Counted from the first letter of the stretch, positions 1 through 8,952 are shown. The stretch: DNA of 64,000 nt from G965197675 sp965197675 (GCA_965197675.1 OZ240221.1:2170001-2234000); one strand, 5' to 3'. The notes: a model not told the origin generated them from the letters alone. Numbers and translations are program-made.

Positions 1-275
1 GATAACGTCAAAACGCGTTTCGTCTAAAGTGATGGTTACCTGCCTGGACTTCCCCGCACAGGCCAACTGAAAGAGGTTCATGTACAGAGTCGAGAGCCGA
101 TAGGCCTCCTGAGGTGCGCCAACTACACCTTCGTAGAGCACCGGTCATACCCCACCAGCCGTCTCACCGTCGACCAGATCTTCTGCTCCCCATGAGCATT
201 CTCGTTCTTCTTGTAGCACGGCGAACATGTGAAGGTGATGCCATTGTGCCGGCAGGAAAGGATTTGTTGTTTTCA
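1..275 (-). pseudogene. Left-edge coding remnant, unrecognised, probably frameshifted
   Basis: Two overlapping minus-strand frames look protein-like but neither is a full gene. The upstream frame (275 down to 123) has a Cys/His cluster reading CRHNGITFTCSPCYKK, which resembles a small zinc ribbon, and ends at a TAG. The other frame runs from a GTG at 141 off the left edge and ends in FQLACAGKSRQVTITLDE. Joining them near position 140 would give one continuous protein, so a single frameshift is likely. I do not recognise the family. The coordinates are approximate and the call rests only on the look of the translation. Confidence 0.25.
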
Positions 276-420
276 GACTGCCGGATATCTGAGGAGGCTG
301 TTCATAGTAGAGAATAGCCCCCTCTCAAGAAAGAAGTCCTCCAACTGTCGGATTCTCACACATAACTTTGCGGGCTTGTACGAACTTGCGAGTTATCCCG
401 CAGATCGGTTATTCCGCCAG

Positions 421-720
421 TTACTCGGGCTTAACCATCTCGTAAAACTCTATTGGATATTCTTCCAGCAACGGTTCTAGCTGCTCCCAGACCTCATTCA
501 CTTCCTGAGGGATGTTAGCTTCTATCGTTGACTCAATCTTCTCAGTAAGCCAGTCTACATAAACGTGGCGTGCGGGTCCCGGTGTGCCAGAACCGCTGGT
601 ATAAACTCGACACTCGGAGCGACCAGCTTTTTCATAAGCCTTCGCCAACCTGTATGCCAGATCTGCGACTTCTCCTTCCCTCCAAGGCTTGGCTACGCAT
701 ATTCTCCTTATTAGGAACAT
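421..720 (-). CDS. Small hypothetical protein, possible dimeric alpha/beta-barrel fold
   Basis: This 99-residue protein has a good ribosome binding site (GGAGGT about 6 bases before the ATG). It starts MFLIRRICVAKPW, a beta strand of the kind that opens NIPSNAP- or Dabb-like ferredoxin-fold proteins, then has a helix rich in Ala, Lys and Glu (about residues 16-34), a second strand (ECRVYTSG) and a long acidic C-terminal helix. I infer a small alpha/beta protein that might dimerise. No catalytic residues can be named. It stands alone: the next gene (cupin) is divergent, leaving about 140 bases for promoters of both. Coding status is supported by the ribosome binding site and ordered secondary structure, not by a recognised family. 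Confidence 0.55.
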   Translation of the reverse strand: MFLIRRICVAKPWREGEVADLAYRLAKAYEKAGRSECRVYTSGSGTPGPARHVYVDWLTEKIESTIEANIPQEVNEVWEQLEPLLEEYPIEFYEMVKPE

Positions 721-862
721 GACTATACCTCCAAGAATCCCTCTCCACCCGTTTGAAGAGGAGAGTTACAATAATGATCGTCACCCTATTATAGCCACAC
801 AAGCATCATCCTAGGTTATACTAGCCCCAAACTAGGCACTTATACGGGCTGGAGTAATAACG

Positions 863-1204
863 ATGGGGACTTATCGACTATATACTGGAGAAGATAGCCA
901 ATCCCACATCGAATCCATAGAGCTGGCTAAGTTACCCGATTGGGTCCAGGGGTTGGCAGCCACCCAAATCTCCTTTCAAGAGCAGCCCGTGAGCAGCTTC
1001 CTGGATTGGCATCCTGCACCAAGACGTCAGTTCGTCATCATCCTTTCAGGGAAATTGGAGATTGGATTGGGCGATGGCACCAAACACATCTTCGGCCCCG
1101 GTGACGCCCGCTTAGTCGAAGACACTACGGGTCAGGGCCACACCACAGGTGTTTATGGTAATCAGCCATGCATCACAGCTACCATCCCGCTACGAGAACA
1201 ATAA
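863..1204 (+). CDS. Cupin-fold protein
   Basis: The 113-residue protein has a single conserved beta-barrel cupin core. The first cupin motif is represented by WHPAPRRQFVIILSGKLEI (about residues 49-67) and the second by FGPGDARLVEDTTGQGH (about 77-93). The usual metal-binding HxH of motif 1 is reduced to one His (HPAPRR), while the final His of motif 2 is kept (GQGH), so metal binding may be altered. Proteins of this size and type are often small isomerases, dioxygenase-like enzymes or sugar-binding regulators, and no substrate can be assigned. It is monocistronic, with remnant DNA downstream. Confidence 0.8.
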   Translation: MGTYRLYTGEDSQSHIESIELAKLPDWVQGLAATQISFQEQPVSSFLDWHPAPRRQFVIILSGKLEIGLGDGTKHIFGPGDARLVEDTTGQGHTTGVYGNQPCITATIPLREQ

Positions 1205-1760
1205 AGGCTGACAGCTTGGGGAGCTCTCAACCACTCCCCATTCTGATGAGGCCATTCATATCATCATGTAGTACAATCACCGCCAAGTTTGAATAAGCAT
1301 CGGGTTCATGGTCTAAGGGAAGAAAGTATGAGCAAACTGAACTCGTTCAGAATGATAGGTGACATATCAATCCAGTATTGTCATCGTGATGGTAGAGTAC
1401 AACCCTGGATGAGGCATCAGCCTCCTTCACCTCGCCCAAGTACTGCTTCAGGGGGATTACAAAGAGGCTTTGTCCCTTTGCCTGGAGGTATTGAGGGCTG
1501 CAGCCCCAGGCTAAAACCTACACTCCACCTCGGACTACCTACCTTTACGGCTGATACGTCGATTTGGCAGAGTCCAGAGGGGAAGTCCACCTCTGACAGG
1601 GGTCTCGAGGAGTGCCCCCTCGACTTCTAACAACTCACCTGTGCGGCTATAGGGAAGGAAGAAATCCGTCGGTATTAAAACTCAGGGAAAGGATCAAAGC
1701 ATCACCAATCTACTGGACGAGTACACAAACTTTCGATCAGAAGGTAAAGCGCTGATCTCC
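1205..1760. other. Intergenic region with no convincing gene
   Basis: This stretch holds no ORF with family resemblance. An open frame at 1289-1630 has low-complexity, proline- and serine-rich composition and no ribosome binding site, so I do not call it. Positions 1331-1363 match 39251-39283 at 29 of 33 bases, so it carries a short dispersed repeat containing the palindromic core CTGAACTCGTTCAG. The rest looks like decayed sequence leading into the Ldh2 fragment. Confidence 0.5.
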
Positions 1761-1970
1761 TTGAAGGAACCTACCGCAGCTGGCAGTTTTGCTCTTGTGA
1801 TTGATCCTTCTCACTTCGGTGCTTTAGAAGAGTTCAAAGCGAAGTCCGACCGTTTCATGCGATCAGCAAAGTCAGTTGGAAGACGGTCAGCTGTTGAAGA
1901 GATATTCCTGCTCGGCGAACACGGATTCCGAAATAGAGTAAGAGGAGCTCACGAACACTGGCAAACATGA
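1761..1970 (+). pseudogene. 3' fragment of an Ldh2-family dehydrogenase gene
   Basis: The translation contains FALVIDPSHFGALEEFKAKSDRF and EEIFLLGEHGFR, which match the last quarter of the Ldh2-type dehydrogenases at 4055-5185 and 26144-27283 (LVIDPSHFG, KAKSDRFV, EEIFLPGERGFR). The NAD-binding and catalytic parts are missing and the frame ends early after HEHWQT, before the C-terminal helix seen in the full paralogues. Conserved residues have drifted (PGERG to LGEHG). This is a decayed duplicate left beside the intact 4055 copy and is unlikely to make a working protein. Confidence 0.75.
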
Positions 1971-1997
1971 CAGGTGCCAACGAGATAAAGTAGACCT

Positions 1998-3791
1998 ATG
2001 ACTACAACACAGGCTATAGCCGAAACCAGGAAAAGGGCTCGTATAGACCCCTTTACGGGGGCTATCATGCGCAGCTACCTCATAGCCACTGTGCAGGAGA
2101 TGATGGAGGCCACCCTCCGCTCCGCCTACTCCACCTGTTTTAGCGAGGGGCTAGACTTTACCTGCGCCTTCTTCGACGCCAAAGGTCGGATGATTGCTCA
2201 GGCCCATGGAGTCCCCTGTCACTCGGGGGCATTGTTCGACCCGGTCAAAGTCATACTCAGCACCTATGACAGCTTTCAGGAAGGAGACGTCATCGTCTTT
2301 AACGATCCGTACAACGGAGGATCCCACCAGGCCGATGTAATGGTAGCACGTCCCATCTTTCTGGACGGGCAAATTCTGGGATTCGGAGTCAACCGAGGCC
2401 ACTGGGTAGATGTAGGGGGCATGAGTCCCGGTGGTTGGTCAGGAACGGTGACCCACGTCATCCAGGAAGCTCTCATCATCCCACCGGTGAAGTTGTACAA
2501 GGCAGGAGTATTGGACAGGGAGATTAAAGACTTCATTCTGAAGAACGTCAGAATTCCCAAGCAGTGCTGGGGGGACATCCAGGCACAGATCGCATCTAAT
2601 ATACGCGCCGAGCGTCGCCTCAGGGAGCTGGCCGTGAAGTATGGTTTTGAGGCTGTGAAGAATGGAATGGAGCAGGCCTTACTCTACTCCAAACGTCGGT
2701 TTACTAAGAAGCTAGCCGAGCTTCCGGATGGTGAGTGGGAAGGGACAGACTACATAGAAGATGATGGCCATGGAGGTGGGCCATACAAAGTCCACGTAAC
2801 CCTGAAGAAGAAGGGGAAGAAGGTCTTCCTAGACTTCGAGGGGACAGACCGCCAGGCGAATGGCCCTATCCAGAGCACCTACACCGAGACCAAAGCAGGT
2901 TGCTACACCGCCCTTGTGGCCGCAGTGGACCCCCATGTACCCTTAACATCAGGACTTATCGAGGCCATCCACGTTAAGGCGCCCTTGGGCAGCATGGTGA
3001 ATCCGGTGTATCCAGCACCAGTGTTCGCCACCACCAACGATCCCATCAATAGAGTCTATGAGTCAGTACTGAAGGCCATATCTCAATGGCTTCCCGAGCG
3101 AGTCACTGCAGGAGGATATGGAAATTCTAACGACTGCACTGGTTCCAGTGAAGATCCAGACACAGGGGAGGAATTTCTCTGGTATCACTACGGGCCAGGG
3201 GGAAATGGGGCCCGGGCGACTAAAGATGGCCGCGACGTGGAAAGTGACACCATGGTCAACGACAAGGGCGAGTCCATGGAGATATGGGAGACTCGCTTTC
3301 CCGTACAGTTTGAATGCTTTCAGATGATCACCGACTCCGGTGGGCCGGGGAAAAACAGGGGAGGGCTAGGTCGTAAACGCCAAATGAGAATGCTGCAACC
3401 CCACACCGTGACCGCCTGCAATGATCGTCAAAAGATTCCACCGTGGGGACTCTTTGGCGGTAAGGAAGGGATCCCGAACAAGTTCGCGGTTATTCGTGAC
3501 GGGCAAGAGTGGGATTTTCCCAGCTTGTATGGGGTCCCGTCTCTTGCGAAGTTCTCCAACCTACCATTGCGGGCTGGCGACATCCTTGAAATTAGCTCAG
3601 GGGGTGGCGGAGGCTATGGAGATCCGCTAGAGCGAGTCATCGAAAAGGTGGACTGGGACGTGATTAATGGTTACGTCTCCCGTGAGAAGGCCGAGGAAGC
3701 TTACGGCGTGTCCACCAACCCCCGAACAGGCAAGGCCGATCTGGCAAAGACGGCACAATTAAGGCGCCTTCGAAGTGCTAGCCAGCCCTAA
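1998..3791 (+). CDS. Hydantoinase B / oxoprolinase family protein
   Basis: At 597 residues this is a full-length member of the HyuB family, which forms the B subunit of N-methylhydantoinases, 5-oxoprolinases and related ATP-dependent cyclic amidases, and is homologous to the alpha subunit of acetone carboxylase. Family hallmarks visible are SGLDFTCAFFD-like N-terminal sequence (EGLDFTCAFFD), FNDPYNGGSHQAD near residue 100, the Gly-rich GGPGKNRGGLG near 450 and the terminal SSGGGGGYGDP near 540. The HyuA (ATPase/kinase-like) subunit that normally accompanies it is absent on both sides: upstream is an Ldh2 fragment and downstream an intact Ldh2 gene. It may pair with a HyuA encoded elsewhere. 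The ribosome binding site is weak. The family assignment is secure, the substrate unknown. Confidence 0.9.
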   Translation: MTTTQAIAETRKRARIDPFTGAIMRSYLIATVQEMMEATLRSAYSTCFSEGLDFTCAFFDAKGRMIAQAHGVPCHSGALFDPVKVILSTYDSFQEGDVIVFNDPYNGGSHQADVMVARPIFLDGQILGFGVNRGHWVDVGGMSPGGWSGTVTHVIQEALIIPPVKLYKAGVLDREIKDFILKNVRIPKQCWGDIQAQIASNIRAERRLRELAVKYGFEAVKNGMEQALLYSKRRFTKKLAELPDGEWEGTDYIEDDGHGGGPYKVHVTLKKKGKKVFLDFEGTDRQANGPIQSTYTETKAGCYTALVAAVDPHVPLTSGLIEAIHVKAPLGSMVNPVYPAPVFATTNDPINRVYESVLKAISQWLPERVTAGGYGNSNDCTGSSEDPDTGEEFLWYHYGPGGNGARATKDGRDVESDTMVNDKGESMEIWETRFPVQFECFQMITDSGGPGKNRGGLGRKRQMRMLQPHTVTACNDRQKIPPWGLFGGKEGIPNKFAVIRDGQEWDFPSLYGVPSLAKFSNLPLRAGDILEISSGGGGGYGDPLERVIEKVDWDVINGYVSREKAEEAYGVSTNPRTGKADLAKTAQLRRLRSASQP

Positions 3792-3960
3792 AAAGAGATT
3801 TGCCGGAAAGGCTGTCGGGCAGGAGATCAATTGTTTGATTTGGTAAATACGTACCGAAATCCATGGACCACTTCTGCTCCAATGCGTAGTAGAGGCCAAG
3901 TCTCTGCTAGGCGCCGATCTCGAACGATGGTCTGATTGATGGAGGATCGGGAGATAGCAT

Positions 3961-3989
3961 TTGCTGCAACCCGAGTCCAAGCCTATAAT
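3961..3989 (+). promoter_or_regulatory. Candidate sigma70-type promoter for the 4055 gene
   Basis: TTGCTG (3961-3966) and a perfect TATAAT (3984-3989) are separated by 17 bases, ending 65 bases before the ATG at 4055. The -10 box is ideal and the -35 box matches only at TTG. It lies in a 263-base gap that otherwise shows no gene. Confidence 0.45.
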
Positions 3990-4054
3990 GATGCAGTTCA
4001 CAGATCGTTCAGCAGAGTAGATTACCGCAAGCTCTATCTCGAATTGAGGGTGCT

Positions 4055-5185
4055 ATGAGCCCACTGGCAATGCGAACGGAAAACGCCGATTTCCTGCAAC
4101 ACGCTTACAAAACCGTTTGGATGGCGGCAGGCGCGCAAGAGGCAGATGCCGAAGCGGTATCCAGAGGCATATCTCTGGGCGACCGCATGGGCAAACTCAC
4201 ACAGGGAATAGGCGTATTCGAGGTACTTTTCGTGGCCCTGGAAAATGGGAACATGAACTTTAAGGCATCTCCTGAAATCGTTGCTGAAGGGCCAACTTGG
4301 GCGCTATATGAAGGACACCAGACTACCGGTTTCTGGATTCTGACGGAGGCCACCAAAAAAGCCATTGAAAAGGCACGACAACACGCAATCGGTATAGGAA
4401 TGGCGCGCAACCTCAATGACACCGGCTCCTTCTTCACTTACACATCGCTGGCCCTGGAGCAAGGCATGTTCGCCATGTCAACAAACAATGGAATGCCATG
4501 GGCATCCCCTTGGGGCGGTATGGAGAACAAGCTCTCTGGGGCGCCCTTTTGCGCGTCACTACCTGGTGGTGAAGAGTACCCTTTAGTTACTGATATCCAA
4601 TTTGTAGAGGTCCACGATGGCAACATATCAGAGGCAGTATTGAATAACCAAAAGCTCAAGCGCAAGTACCTCGTAGACCCCGACACGGGAGAGTTAACCG
4701 ATGACCCCTCTCCATACTTCGTACGACTCCCGGGCTTCGGGCGTGTTTCCGATTGCATCGCACCCTCAGTCTTTGACACCCCTCGCATGTACGCTCTAAA
4801 CATCTTCACAGAGATGCTCTGTACGTTGATGGTACCTGGCGCCACAATTACTCCAGAAATGCCTCATCCGATATCTGTCTGGCTCAAGGAGAACCATGGC
4901 ATGGGCATGACCGGTGGAGGATTCGTTCTGGTAATAGACCCCTCCCATTTCGGGTCTATGGACGAGCTCAAAGCTAAATCCGACCGTTTCGTGCGAGCGG
5001 TTAAGTCAGCCAAAAAACGCCCTGGCGTAGAAGAGATATTCCTTCCAGGAGAGCGCGGATTCCGGCGTGGGGCGGAAAGTGCAGACGTGGAGATTCTCGA
5101 GTCTCACTGGCAGCCCTTTGTCGAAAGAGCAGAAAAGTACGGCGTAAATATCGAAGAGCTACGTAAACAGTGGCAGATGCGGTAA
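4055..5185 (+). CDS. Ldh2-family (malate/L-lactate/ureidoglycolate) dehydrogenase, variant active site
   Basis: This 376-residue protein belongs to the Ldh2/YlbC/ComC family of NAD(P)-dependent 2-hydroxyacid dehydrogenases. Fold landmarks include LNNQKLKRKYLVDPDTG, LVIDPSHFGSMDELKAK and EEIFLPGERGF. Two active-site motifs differ from the standard family form, which is intact in the 42788-43858 paralogue: the SHG motif is TQG at residues 49-51, and the HHLG motif is LNDTG near residue 123, so the expected catalytic His aligns with Asp. The same changes occur in the 26144 and 39502 copies. It may therefore act on another substrate or catalyse another reaction. A GAGGGT ribosome binding site precedes the ATG. 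It converges on the minus-strand flavin oxidoreductase with a 4-base gap. Confidence 0.88.
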   Translation: MSPLAMRTENADFLQHAYKTVWMAAGAQEADAEAVSRGISLGDRMGKLTQGIGVFEVLFVALENGNMNFKASPEIVAEGPTWALYEGHQTTGFWILTEATKKAIEKARQHAIGIGMARNLNDTGSFFTYTSLALEQGMFAMSTNNGMPWASPWGGMENKLSGAPFCASLPGGEEYPLVTDIQFVEVHDGNISEAVLNNQKLKRKYLVDPDTGELTDDPSPYFVRLPGFGRVSDCIAPSVFDTPRMYALNIFTEMLCTLMVPGATITPEMPHPISVWLKENHGMGMTGGGFVLVIDPSHFGSMDELKAKSDRFVRAVKSAKKRPGVEEIFLPGERGFRRGAESADVEILESHWQPFVERAEKYGVNIEELRKQWQMR

Positions 5186-5189
5186 CACC

Positions 5190-6212
5190 TTATCTGCCGA
5201 AGGTCTCCAACATAGCCTCTTCATACTCGTTTGCCACTTCCTCGGGAACCAGATAGCTGGGAACGGTGAAGATAATACCGTCGCAAAACTCTTCGTACTC
5301 CGCCACTCTTTTACGGACCTCGTCGGCAGTCCCCACCACGGCAAAGGCATTGACCATCTCCTCGTGTACCGGGTCCAGCACTTCGGGCCCGAAACCACGG
5401 AGCTTCACAAATGCCTCCCTGACTTGAGCCGCCTCCTTTTGGAACCCGTGCCAGGCTAGAACGGGCTCGTAAGTCCTGACGGTGGTGTAGAAGGCCGGTA
5501 CACCCCGGGCGTCTCTCAGGGCTTGACGTTTATCCTTGCTGATGCCTACGGTCACCGCTCCCCAAATCTCGAAGTCTTTACGTTCTCGCCCAGACCTCTT
5601 CAGGCCAATGGCGGCGTTGGGAACTACCACTTCCTTGGTCCACTTGTATGACCAAAGGCCATGGCCTAGGATTCCATCCGCCACGTCACCAGCAGCGCGA
5701 GCCATGCCCTCACGAATGGCCGCCAGGTAAACTGGAATCCTGTCTTGTACCGGCTCGTCTGATCTGTTCCAACCCTGTATATCAATATTGTAGTAGTCGC
5801 CATGGAACTGAATCTTCTCTGAAGACCGAGCCTTTTCCAGCAGGAGTTTCACCAGTCGAACACACTCTTTTATATGTGGAGCAGGTTTGCCGTGGGGCAC
5901 TCCATGCCAACTCTCATTCAGTCGCTTTACCCCAGACCCAAGACCCAGGGTAAATCTGCCATTGGTAATTCGGTCCATGTCCATAGCCGTTATCGCCGTC
6001 TCCATGGGACTTCTGGTAAAGGCGTACGCGATGCTGGTACCCAATCCAATTTGCTGGGCATGTGGAGCAACGGTAGCTAACGGTACGAAGGGCGAAGTGT
6101 ACAGCTCATCGGTCCACGCAACATCAAAACCCGCCGATTCCAGCGTCTTAGCTCGTTTGATGAGCACGGCTGGATCCATATTCTCGCCCAGCGCATATCC
6201 ATATTTAATCAA
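5190..6212 (-). CDS. LLM-class flavin-dependent oxidoreductase
   Basis: The 340-residue protein is a luciferase-like TIM-barrel enzyme. Diagnostic segments are LESAGFDVAWTDE (about 27-39), a cofactor-binding strand IGLGTSIAYAFTRSP (about 55-69) and DRITNGRFTLGLGSGV (about 80-95). The overall form fits the F420- or FMN-dependent branch that includes methylenetetrahydromethanopterin-reductase-like enzymes and monooxygenases; which cofactor it uses cannot be told. The reading frame starts at a TTG with a GAGGAA ribosome binding site 7 bases upstream. It is one of five such enzymes in the window and is divergently arranged with the aldolase/dehydrogenase gene, the two sharing a 220-base intergenic promoter region. 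Confidence 0.88.
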   Translation of the reverse strand: MIKYGYALGENMDPAVLIKRAKTLESAGFDVAWTDELYTSPFVPLATVAPHAQQIGLGTSIAYAFTRSPMETAITAMDMDRITNGRFTLGLGSGVKRLNESWHGVPHGKPAPHIKECVRLVKLLLEKARSSEKIQFHGDYYNIDIQGWNRSDEPVQDRIPVYLAAIREGMARAAGDVADGILGHGLWSYKWTKEVVVPNAAIGLKRSGRERKDFEIWGAVTVGISKDKRQALRDARGVPAFYTTVRTYEPVLAWHGFQKEAAQVREAFVKLRGFGPEVLDPVHEEMVNAFAVVGTADEVRKRVAEYEEFCDGIIFTVPSYLVPEEVANEYEEAMLETFGR

Positions 6213-6432
6213 TGCTCGTTCCTCATTTACTCAACATTTGTTCCTTCCACAGCTCAAATTACTATACAAGCGCCTCCTCCACCTGACAACTTTACCTCGG
6301 TAGAGCCTTGAAGGTTGAACGCGGGAGAGCCATCGGAGTATCCTATGATTCCGATGCGCGGACTCTGTCGGGAGGGCTATCCTCGAGCACGCCAGAGAGC
6401 CAAGGACTGAGACTATAGTAAAGGGTACTGAC

Positions 6433-8493
6433 ATGAAAAACATGTGGTCTGATTCCCATGCTCAGAACATGATCAAACACTACGCTGAACAAGGTGTCGA
6501 TGAAGACTTGGCATTGCGCGTATACACCACTCGACTCCTGGGACAGAACCCAGAGTTGGTGTTGCACGGTGGGGGTAACACGTCGGTGAAGGCTCGGAAG
6601 GAGGATATGCTGGGCGAAAAGGTGGGAGTTATCTGCGTGAAGGGAAGTGGCTGGGATATGGCCGACATCGAACCGCCAGGCTTGCCAGCCGTGCGTCTGA
6701 GCCCATTGCTAAAGCTAAGTAAGGTTGAAACCCTCACCGACGACAGAATGGTCAGCTACCTGCGCTCCAACCTGATCGATGCCAGCTCCCCTAACCCCTC
6801 GGTGGAAACTCTGCTGCATGCTTTCCTTCCTCACAAGTTCGTCGACCATACCCATGCCGTGCCCGTGCTAAGCCTCACCAACCAGCCGAATGGAGAGGAG
6901 CTATGCAAGGAGACGCTGGGAGACAGGGTAGGTATTGTGCCTTACGTGATGCCAGGATTCCCCCTGTCCAAGATAGCGGAAACCGTATTCAAGAAGAACC
7001 CTGACGTGGAGGGGCTGATACTCATCAAGCACGGGATATTTACCTTCGGTGAAACCACAGTCGAAGCCTATGAAAGAATGATAAATTTGGTGACTCTAGT
7101 GGAAAAACGACTGGAGCGAGGGCATAAGCAAGTCTTTCAAGTAGCCGAGCTACCTACGCGTATCTTGCCAGCCTCGGAGGCAGGGCCGATTTTGCGGGGC
7201 GCCTGCAAGGTAGATGGATCTAACAATGACGCGGCACAAAAGCCCTTCGTGCTGGAGTTCAGAACATCCCCTGATATCCTGTCTTACGTCAACGGCACAG
7301 AGCTGAGCAGGTACAGCCAGTCAGGGATAGCTACCCCTGACCACACTATCAGAACGAAAAATTGGCCACTTCTAGTCCCGGCCCCCAACGCAGAGAATGT
7401 CGACTCGTTTAAGCGGGCAGTTGCAGATGCGACCTCCCGGTTCATGGAGAGATACAGGGACTACTTCAGGCGCCACAGCTCTCGGTATCCTAACACTCTC
7501 ATCGCCCTTGACCCCGTACCGAGAGTCGTGCTGGTGCCCGGCCTGGGTCTTTACGGTCTCGGCAAAAGTACGAAGGCTGCTCGGGTATCGGCTGACATAG
7601 CCGAAAGCGCGGTGCGAACCATAACTGACGCCGAGGCAATAGGCACCTTCGAATCCATCTCGGAAGAGGAAATGTTCGATGTCGAGTATTGGTCGCTGGA
7701 GCAGGCCAAGCTGGGCAAGGCTGCTGAAAAGCCCCTAGCGGGTTATGTAGTCGTAGTCACTGGTGGAGGTGGCACCATCGGTTCGGCCATAGCCTCCGCA
7801 TTCAGTGAGGAAGGGGCTGAAGTAGCATTGCTGGACATAGATGCCGACGCTGTACAGATAGAAGCGACAGCGATCAGTTCAACCGCAATTGGCATCGAGT
7901 GCGACTTGACAGACGAATCATCCGTTAGGTCGGCCTTCGATCGGGTCTGCGAGACCTTCGGGGGAGTCGACATAGTGGTATCCAATGCTGGTGCCGCATG
8001 GCAGGGACGTATAGGCGAGGTTGACCAGAGCACGTTGCGAGAGAGTTTCGAACTGAACTTCTTCTCCCATCAGACCGTAGCTCAAAATGCTGTGAGGATT
8101 ATGAGAGCCCAAGGAATGGGCGGCACCCTGCTTTTCAACGTTTCCAAACAGGCGGTGAATCCTGGAGCGAACTTTGGGCCTTACGGTCTGCCCAAGGCAG
8201 CGACTCTGTTCCTATCCCGCCAATACGCTGTCGATTATGGACAAGATGGAATTCGATCCAACGCAGTCAACGCCGATCATATCCGCAGTGGAATGCTAAC
8301 GCCGGAACTCATCTCAGCCAGGGCCAAAGCCCGTGGTGTCAGCGAGTCTGAGTACATGGAAGGCAACCTATTGGGACTGGAGGTAACGGCCGCTGATGTG
8401 GCAAAGGCCTTCGTACATCAGGCATTGCAAACCAAGTCTACCGCCAACGTCACGACGGTGGACGGAGGTAACATACAAGCGGCGCTCCGATAG
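6433..8493 (+). CDS. Bifunctional class II aldolase / short-chain dehydrogenase
   Basis: This 686-residue fusion has an N-terminal class II aldolase/adducin domain (about 1-420) and a C-terminal short-chain dehydrogenase (about 435-686). The aldolase part shows GGGNTS (46-51), zinc-binding HTH (139-141) and LIKHGIFTFGE with the third ligand. The dehydrogenase part shows TGGGGTIGS for NAD(P) binding, SNAG, and the catalytic Ser (FNVSKQ) and YGLPK motif. This is the architecture of the family annotated as rhamnulose-1-phosphate aldolase/lactaldehyde dehydrogenase, which splits a ketose phosphate and handles lactaldehyde. No other sugar-pathway gene lies nearby, so the substrate is open. A perfect hairpin overlaps its stop codon. 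Confidence 0.92.
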   Translation: MKNMWSDSHAQNMIKHYAEQGVDEDLALRVYTTRLLGQNPELVLHGGGNTSVKARKEDMLGEKVGVICVKGSGWDMADIEPPGLPAVRLSPLLKLSKVETLTDDRMVSYLRSNLIDASSPNPSVETLLHAFLPHKFVDHTHAVPVLSLTNQPNGEELCKETLGDRVGIVPYVMPGFPLSKIAETVFKKNPDVEGLILIKHGIFTFGETTVEAYERMINLVTLVEKRLERGHKQVFQVAELPTRILPASEAGPILRGACKVDGSNNDAAQKPFVLEFRTSPDILSYVNGTELSRYSQSGIATPDHTIRTKNWPLLVPAPNAENVDSFKRAVADATSRFMERYRDYFRRHSSRYPNTLIALDPVPRVVLVPGLGLYGLGKSTKAARVSADIAESAVRTITDAEAIGTFESISEEEMFDVEYWSLEQAKLGKAAEKPLAGYVVVVTGGGGTIGSAIASAFSEEGAEVALLDIDADAVQIEATAISSTAIGIECDLTDESSVRSAFDRVCETFGGVDIVVSNAGAAWQGRIGEVDQSTLRESFELNFFSHQTVAQNAVRIMRAQGMGGTLLFNVSKQAVNPGANFGPYGLPKAATLFLSRQYAVDYGQDGIRSNAVNADHIRSGMLTPELISARAKARGVSESEYMEGNLLGLEVTAADVAKAFVHQALQTKSTANVTTVDGGNIQAALR

Positions 8494-8513
8494 CGCCGCT
8501 TGTATGTTACCTC
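8465..8513 (+). terminator. Perfect 22-bp hairpin spanning the stop codon of the aldolase/dehydrogenase gene
   Basis: Bases 8465-8486 are exactly complementary to 8492-8513 with a 5-base loop (CCGAT). The left arm encodes the last codons of the preceding gene and the right arm begins within its TAG stop codon. There is no long T tract after the stem, only ATTCTGTATTTTCG, so it may terminate transcription without a U tract or protect the 3' end of the mRNA. Confidence 0.75.
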
Positions 8514-8675
8514 ATTCTGTATTTTCGACTCTCACTATACACGCATACACGTGGTTATCCTCCTGTGTAACTTTGCTTAATGTCTTTAGCTAAGCTCTCC
8601 TCTGTAAAAAAGGTGCGAGTCTTTAAAAGAGGCTAACACTTCAACCAAAGGTCAGTCTCAAAGGAGGTAACAGTA

Positions 8676-8819
8676 GTGATCCGAACATCCATCGATCCGA
8701 ATCGGCTTGGACTCAAACATACAGGATCGATGATGCTAGCGAAGAATGTTGTTTCTCCTTGTCAGGGACGTCAGTACAAAGAGACCCGAAGCCAGGGCGG
8801 TTGGAGCCGTGTAATCTAG
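8676..8819 (+). CDS. Small ORF with a strong ribosome binding site, unrecognised
   Basis: A GTG at 8676 is preceded by AAAGGAGGT with a 7-base spacer, close to an ideal Shine-Dalgarno sequence, and opens a 47-codon frame beginning MIRTSIDPNRLGLKHTGS. It has one Cys and no membrane segment. I do not recognise it. It may be a real small protein, a leader peptide or the 5' stub of a lost gene. The rest of the 8514-8952 interval shows nothing else I can support. Confidence 0.3.
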   Translation: MIRTSIDPNRLGLKHTGSMMLAKNVVSPCQGRQYKETRSQGGWSRVI

Positions 8820-8952
8820 GACATGGGCTAGGACGACGGGTACAAACCGCTGCTCCGTGAAAATGAGGCAGTTTCAAGTGCGCTAGGGAAGCAGGCTAAT
8901 TAGTGGTATGTATTGAGGGGCAGGAGACGTTAATCTGTAACAGTGAAAGTCT

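Noticed and set aside
1289..1630. A 113-codon open frame
   Set aside because: No ribosome binding site, no ordered structure in the product, and it overlaps a dispersed repeat.
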